46,014 nt of DNA, taken from assembly GCA_018715805.1 (NCBI GenBank), contig DVKX01000099.1:1-46014 (forward strand), written 5' to 3'. A program made the position numbers and the translations under genes. This document shows, in pieces, positions 43,830 through 46,014 of the stretch. The stretch's first letter is position 1. Each line of letters starts with the position of its first letter. Source of the DNA: Candidatus Faecousia intestinigallinarum (lineage in GTDB: Bacteria; Bacillota; Clostridia; Oscillospirales; Oscillospiraceae). The notes below the pieces were generated by a model that worked only from the letters and a program-made list of their open reading frames with translations, was not told where the DNA came from and made no database searches.

Positions 43830-44783
43830 ATGACACAACCGAAAGACCCCAAAGGCTTTCTTGTGGTGCTGCCCGGTGAAATCATTGAGATACCGCAGGA
43901 TAGCGACAAATCGTGGCTGACCTTGTTTTACAGTCTGCCAAAGGAGCTTGCCGAGAAATGGAAACCGGCTTTTGACCTGCCACGCTGCCCTTACGAGGTT
44001 TTGCGGACGGACAAGTACGACAGTATCGTTTGTGACGATATGTTCAAGCTGCTTGTGTGGGATTGCTATTCGTGGAGTGCATGGCAGTTCTTCCAAGTGA
44101 AAGACCGCAAGGGAAACTACCGTGACATTCCCGGCGATATGAAGCAGTATGCGGGCTACTTCCCCCTGTGGCGGCTCTCATACAGCATCATTCCTTATAT
44201 CCGTATGAAGTTTGAGCAACACGGGCTTGGCTTTCAAAACCTATACAATACACCGCAGGGTGTTGAGATACCGTGGCTGACCTATCAGCAGTTCAGCAAT
44301 CTGATCGGCAATGTCACCGATATGGTGATAGCGGAAGAAAACTGGCAGCCGATAATTGACGCTATCTGGGAGAACAGGACGGTTGAGGACTACGAAATAA
44401 CGAGCAGCACCGTCAAGACCGACTTCATGCGGAAGTGGCATCACAACCGTTCCGGCAAGCCTATCTCTCTGGACGAAATGACGGAGAGCGAGGACGGAGA
44501 TATTTTTGAGGTAGCCGACCCACGGAGCGAGTTTGAGCAGACGGTTATCTCCAAAATGCAGATTGCCACCTTTGCCGAGCAGAATATCACCGATAAAGAC
44601 CGGGAAATATTGAAGCTGCGAATGGATGGACACACCGAGCAGGAGATCGCAGACAAGGTTGGCTACAAAACCGCAAGTGCGGTACACAAGCGGATTGCAA
44701 AAATCGCAAGTGCCTATGAGAATTTTGTAACCGCCGAATACGGAAAATACTTCGATAAACACGAAAGGGGGACAAGCCTATGA
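43830..44783 (+). CDS. Sigma-70-like factor of the mobile element
   Basis: 317 aa. The C-terminal region (about 250-305) has NITDKDREILKLRMDGHTEQEIADKVGY, a sigma region-4-type helix-turn-helix. The N-terminal two-thirds are Trp- and Tyr-rich with no standard sigma region 2 that I can see. Such proteins are common in integrative elements of gut Firmicutes, usually annotated as sigma factors, and probably control element genes. GATTGGAGGTGATGCT precedes the ATG. The next small ORF overlaps its stop (ATGA). Confidence 0.8.
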   Translation: MTQPKDPKGFLVVLPGEIIEIPQDSDKSWLTLFYSLPKELAEKWKPAFDLPRCPYEVLRTDKYDSIVCDDMFKLLVWDCYSWSAWQFFQVKDRKGNYRDIPGDMKQYAGYFPLWRLSYSIIPYIRMKFEQHGLGFQNLYNTPQGVEIPWLTYQQFSNLIGNVTDMVIAEENWQPIIDAIWENRTVEDYEITSSTVKTDFMRKWHHNRSGKPISLDEMTESEDGDIFEVADPRSEFEQTVISKMQIATFAEQNITDKDREILKLRMDGHTEQEIADKVGYKTASAVHKRIAKIASAYENFVTAEYGKYFDKHERGTSL

Positions 44784-44869
44784 TGGAGCTGATTTCAGAT
44801 TCTTTTGATATTCGGTGTTGCGAATGTGGCGAACAGATTACCATTTTCAAAGATGATTTAGACATATGA
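44780..44869 (+). CDS. 29-aa CxxC peptide
   Basis: An ATG overlapping the previous stop opens 29 codons (MMELISDSFDIRCCECGEQI, then TIFKDDLDI) with a CCxC zinc-ribbon-like knuckle. It overlaps the next gene by four bases in the ATGA pattern. Its tight coupling on both sides argues that it is translated. It may be a separated zinc-ribbon half; no family is assigned. Confidence 0.5.
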   Translation: MMELISDSFDIRCCECGEQITIFKDDLDI

Positions 44870-45243
44870 TTTATGATGTTTCTTCTCGTGAGTTTGAAGA
44901 AATTGTTGAGCAAGTTCTCCAAGACGATGGATTTGAAACTCAGCCAACAAGGGACGGTGGACGGGATATTATTGCGACAAAGACAGGCATCAACGGCAAA
45001 CCTGTTGTGTTTTATGTGGGGTGTAAACGATATACACGCACAAACAAAGTAAGTGTTGATCTTGTTCGAGCTTTATATGGAGTGCAGACAGCAGATAAGG
45101 TGAATAAAGCCTGTTTGGTCACCTCTTCTTACTTTACCTGTGATGCAGTTGCATTTGCCGAAAATCAGAATGTCATGATTGATTTGATTGACGGTGATGC
45201 TCTACATGATATGATTGTTAGAAGCGCAGAAAAATATGAGTAA
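44866..45243 (+). CDS. Mrr-like PD-(D/E)XK nuclease-fold protein with altered catalytic motif
   Basis: 125 aa. FEEIVEQVLQDDGFETQPTRDGGRDII (Asp34) and the later LVTSSYFTCDAVAFAEN and IDLIDGDAL follow the Mrr catalytic-domain pattern of type IV-like restriction and DNA-repair nucleases. The conserved ExK/QxK block reads VGCKRY: Gly52 takes the place of the catalytic Glu/Gln while Lys54 is kept. It is likely a small stand-alone domain acting on DNA, but cleavage is doubtful. Its composition is clearly AT-richer than the chromosome to the left. Confidence 0.7.
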   Translation: MIYDVSSREFEEIVEQVLQDDGFETQPTRDGGRDIIATKTGINGKPVVFYVGCKRYTRTNKVSVDLVRALYGVQTADKVNKACLVTSSYFTCDAVAFAENQNVMIDLIDGDALHDMIVRSAEKYE

Positions 45244-45275
45244 GAAAACCACCCTCGTTGGTAATTGATAAAATG

Positions 45276-45281
45276 TATAAT
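45276..45281 (+). promoter_or_regulatory. -10 box before the excisionase-like gene
   Basis: A perfect TATAAT (45276-45281) with TG immediately before it; no -35 is recognisable. A terminator hairpin starts nine bases downstream, so the predicted transcript would begin at the hairpin. Confidence 0.4.
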
Positions 45282-45289
45282 TGTGCATG

Positions 45290-45322
45290 GCAGCAGTCAC
45301 CCGAAAGGTGGCTGCTGCTTTT
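45290..45322 (+). terminator. Terminator, possibly an attenuator, before the excisionase-like gene
   Basis: Twelve-bp stem GCAGCAGTCACC/GGTGGCTGCTGC (one G-U pair), loop CGAAA, then TTTT. It lies about 20 bases before the next ribosome binding site. It may end the Mrr-like transcript or attenuate transcription of the next gene. Confidence 0.8.
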
Positions 45323-45342
45323 CATACGGGAAAGGAGTAACA

Positions 45343-45567
45343 ATGAACAAAGAGCCGTTTGAAAATCTACCCGATGTGCTGAATGCAAAGCAACTTGCCT
45401 CAGCACTACACCTATCCAAAGCCGGAGCTTACAATCTGCTGAACGCAGACGATTTCCCCACGCTGAAAATTGGCGGGAGGAAGCTGGTCATGAAGCAGGA
45501 TTTATTGCTCTGGCTGAAAAAGCACACCAACGGTCAAGAGCCGAAGAAAACAGAAAATAGCCAATAA
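45343..45567 (+). CDS. Excisionase-like helix-turn-helix protein
   Basis: 74 aa. NAKQLASALHLSKAGAYNLL followed by FPTLKIGGRKLVMKQDLLLWL is the MerR-like winged-helix pattern of excisionase-type DNA-binding proteins; the terminal Lys-rich segment is disordered. Such factors bend DNA at the ends of an element to promote excision. GGAAAGGAGTAACA precedes ATG 45343. No integrase gene is within the window; it may follow the right edge. Confidence 0.78.
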   Translation: MNKEPFENLPDVLNAKQLASALHLSKAGAYNLLNADDFPTLKIGGRKLVMKQDLLLWLKKHTNGQEPKKTENSQ

Positions 45568-45569
45568 CG

Positions 45570-45611
45570 ACTGCCCGGACGCACTACTCCCTGTCCGAGC
45601 AGTTTCTATTT
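45570..45611 (+). terminator. Terminator after the excisionase-like gene
   Basis: Stem ACTGCCCGGAC/GTCCGAGCAGT (one mismatch), loop of twelve bases, then TTTCTATTT. Confidence 0.7.
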
Positions 45612-45699
45612 GAAAATCGCCGTTTTCCACAATTCATGAGCCGAGGGAAATCACCGAAAAATGCCACTCTTGCGAAGTGGAGCGCAGAAAGGAGTTAAA

Positions 45700-45984
45700 A
45701 TGCGAACAGGACTTACCAAGCGGCAGAAAACCACAGAAATCTTTTTTGATGAAACTAAGAGCAGGATCACCGTCTATACCCACAACACCGACTTGAAGAA
45801 GCGGCTGACCGTCTATGCGGAACAGTACCCCGACCATTGCACTATGACGGACGAGGACACCGAAACAGGCTACAAGGCGTTTGAGATTGAAAAGGGAAGA
45901 TTGTCTTTCCGTCTGACCGCACCGTACAGCGAGGAACGCCGACAGGCGGCAAGTGAGTGGGCAAAAAATAACGGGCTTATATGA
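45700..45984 (+). CDS. Small mobile-element protein of unknown function
   Basis: 94 aa. ATG 45700 follows GAAAGGAGTTAAA, better than the longer in-frame option at 45661. The sequence TGLTKRQKTTEIFFDE and YTHNTDLKKRL suggests a soluble alpha/beta protein without TM helices. Similar small proteins accompany excisionase-like genes in Firmicute integrative elements, but I cannot give a function. It ends 30 bases before the right edge, and the rest of that edge shows no gene. Confidence 0.65.
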   Translation: MRTGLTKRQKTTEIFFDETKSRITVYTHNTDLKKRLTVYAEQYPDHCTMTDEDTETGYKAFEIEKGRLSFRLTAPYSEERRQAASEWAKNNGLI

Positions 45985-46014
45985 TATAACCAATTTTATT
46001 TGAACAGATACAAA

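Larger units (their letters stand above)
43502..46014 (+). mobile_element. Left part of an integrative/conjugative-type element (boundary approximate)
   Basis: Downstream of yajC the sequence becomes more AT-rich, spacing loosens, and the genes change from housekeeping to a sigma-like factor, an Mrr-like fold, an excisionase-like HTH and a small protein of the kind carried by Firmicute integrative elements. No integrase, relaxase or attachment repeat is visible in the window, so the right end and the exact left boundary are unknown. The left limit is placed at the yajC stop for lack of a better landmark. Confidence 0.6.

Overview
The window looks like a chromosomal segment of an anaerobic, GC-rich, low-motility-type Firmicute, most likely a Clostridia member of the Oscillospirales (Oscillospiraceae/Ruminococcaceae-like gut bacterium). 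The reasons are a pyruvate:ferredoxin oxidoreductase gene, WhiA, DUF4317 and DUF1385 proteins, a BceRS/BceAB-type peptide-resistance module, sigma-A promoters with near-consensus boxes and a 17-bp spacer, and strong AGGAGG-type ribosome binding sites. I cannot name the species from sequence alone.

Layout. 1-523 holds the start of a leftward pyruvate:ferredoxin oxidoreductase gene. A rightward run from 699 holds comM, thiI, pncC and a two-component pair, then a separately promoted ABC transporter and permease (BceAB type) and a 26-codon ORF. A tRNA-Thr(CGT) lies on the minus strand at 8780-8855. 8921-12443 carries a heterodimeric ABC exporter. 12559-14233 has an acidic 26-codon ORF, prfB (no frameshift) and secG. 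14602-17014 is a compact three-gene unit: an OMP-decarboxylase-like protein that has lost its catalytic motif, a histidine-phosphatase/GNAT fusion and a PNPOx-fold flavoprotein. 17055-18661 has a Ser/Thr-rich lipoprotein, a HAD phosphatase and a four-motif polyferredoxin. 18739-24310 is murB, whiA and dnaE.

24332-35386 is an eleven-gene collinear block: a lipoprotein with calcium-binding-like repeats, a response regulator, a histidine kinase, DUF1385, prmC, recA, recX, a nucleotidyltransferase, rimO, pgsA and DUF4317, ended by a strong hairpin. 35394-37781 is a divergent LysR/MATE pair sharing an AT-rich operator region. 37880-39656 is a minus-strand group (cytidylate-kinase-like gene, a 52-aa ORF, dapA). 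39707-43501 is the queuosine/secretion group queA, GNAT, a papain-like protein, tgt and yajC.

From about 43.5 kb the composition becomes more AT-rich and the gene style changes: a sigma-70-like factor, a 29-aa CxxC peptide, an Mrr-like nuclease fold with an altered catalytic motif, an excisionase-like HTH protein and a small conserved-style ORF. This is the left part of an integrative/conjugative-type element that runs off the right edge.

The points most worth a second look are the pseudo-OMP-decarboxylase operon, the direct-repeat operator in front of bceAB with its regulator embedded in a housekeeping operon, several unannotatable micro-ORFs with good ribosome binding sites, the LysR/MATE palindrome overlapping a -35 box, and the control region and altered Mrr-like protein of the mobile element.
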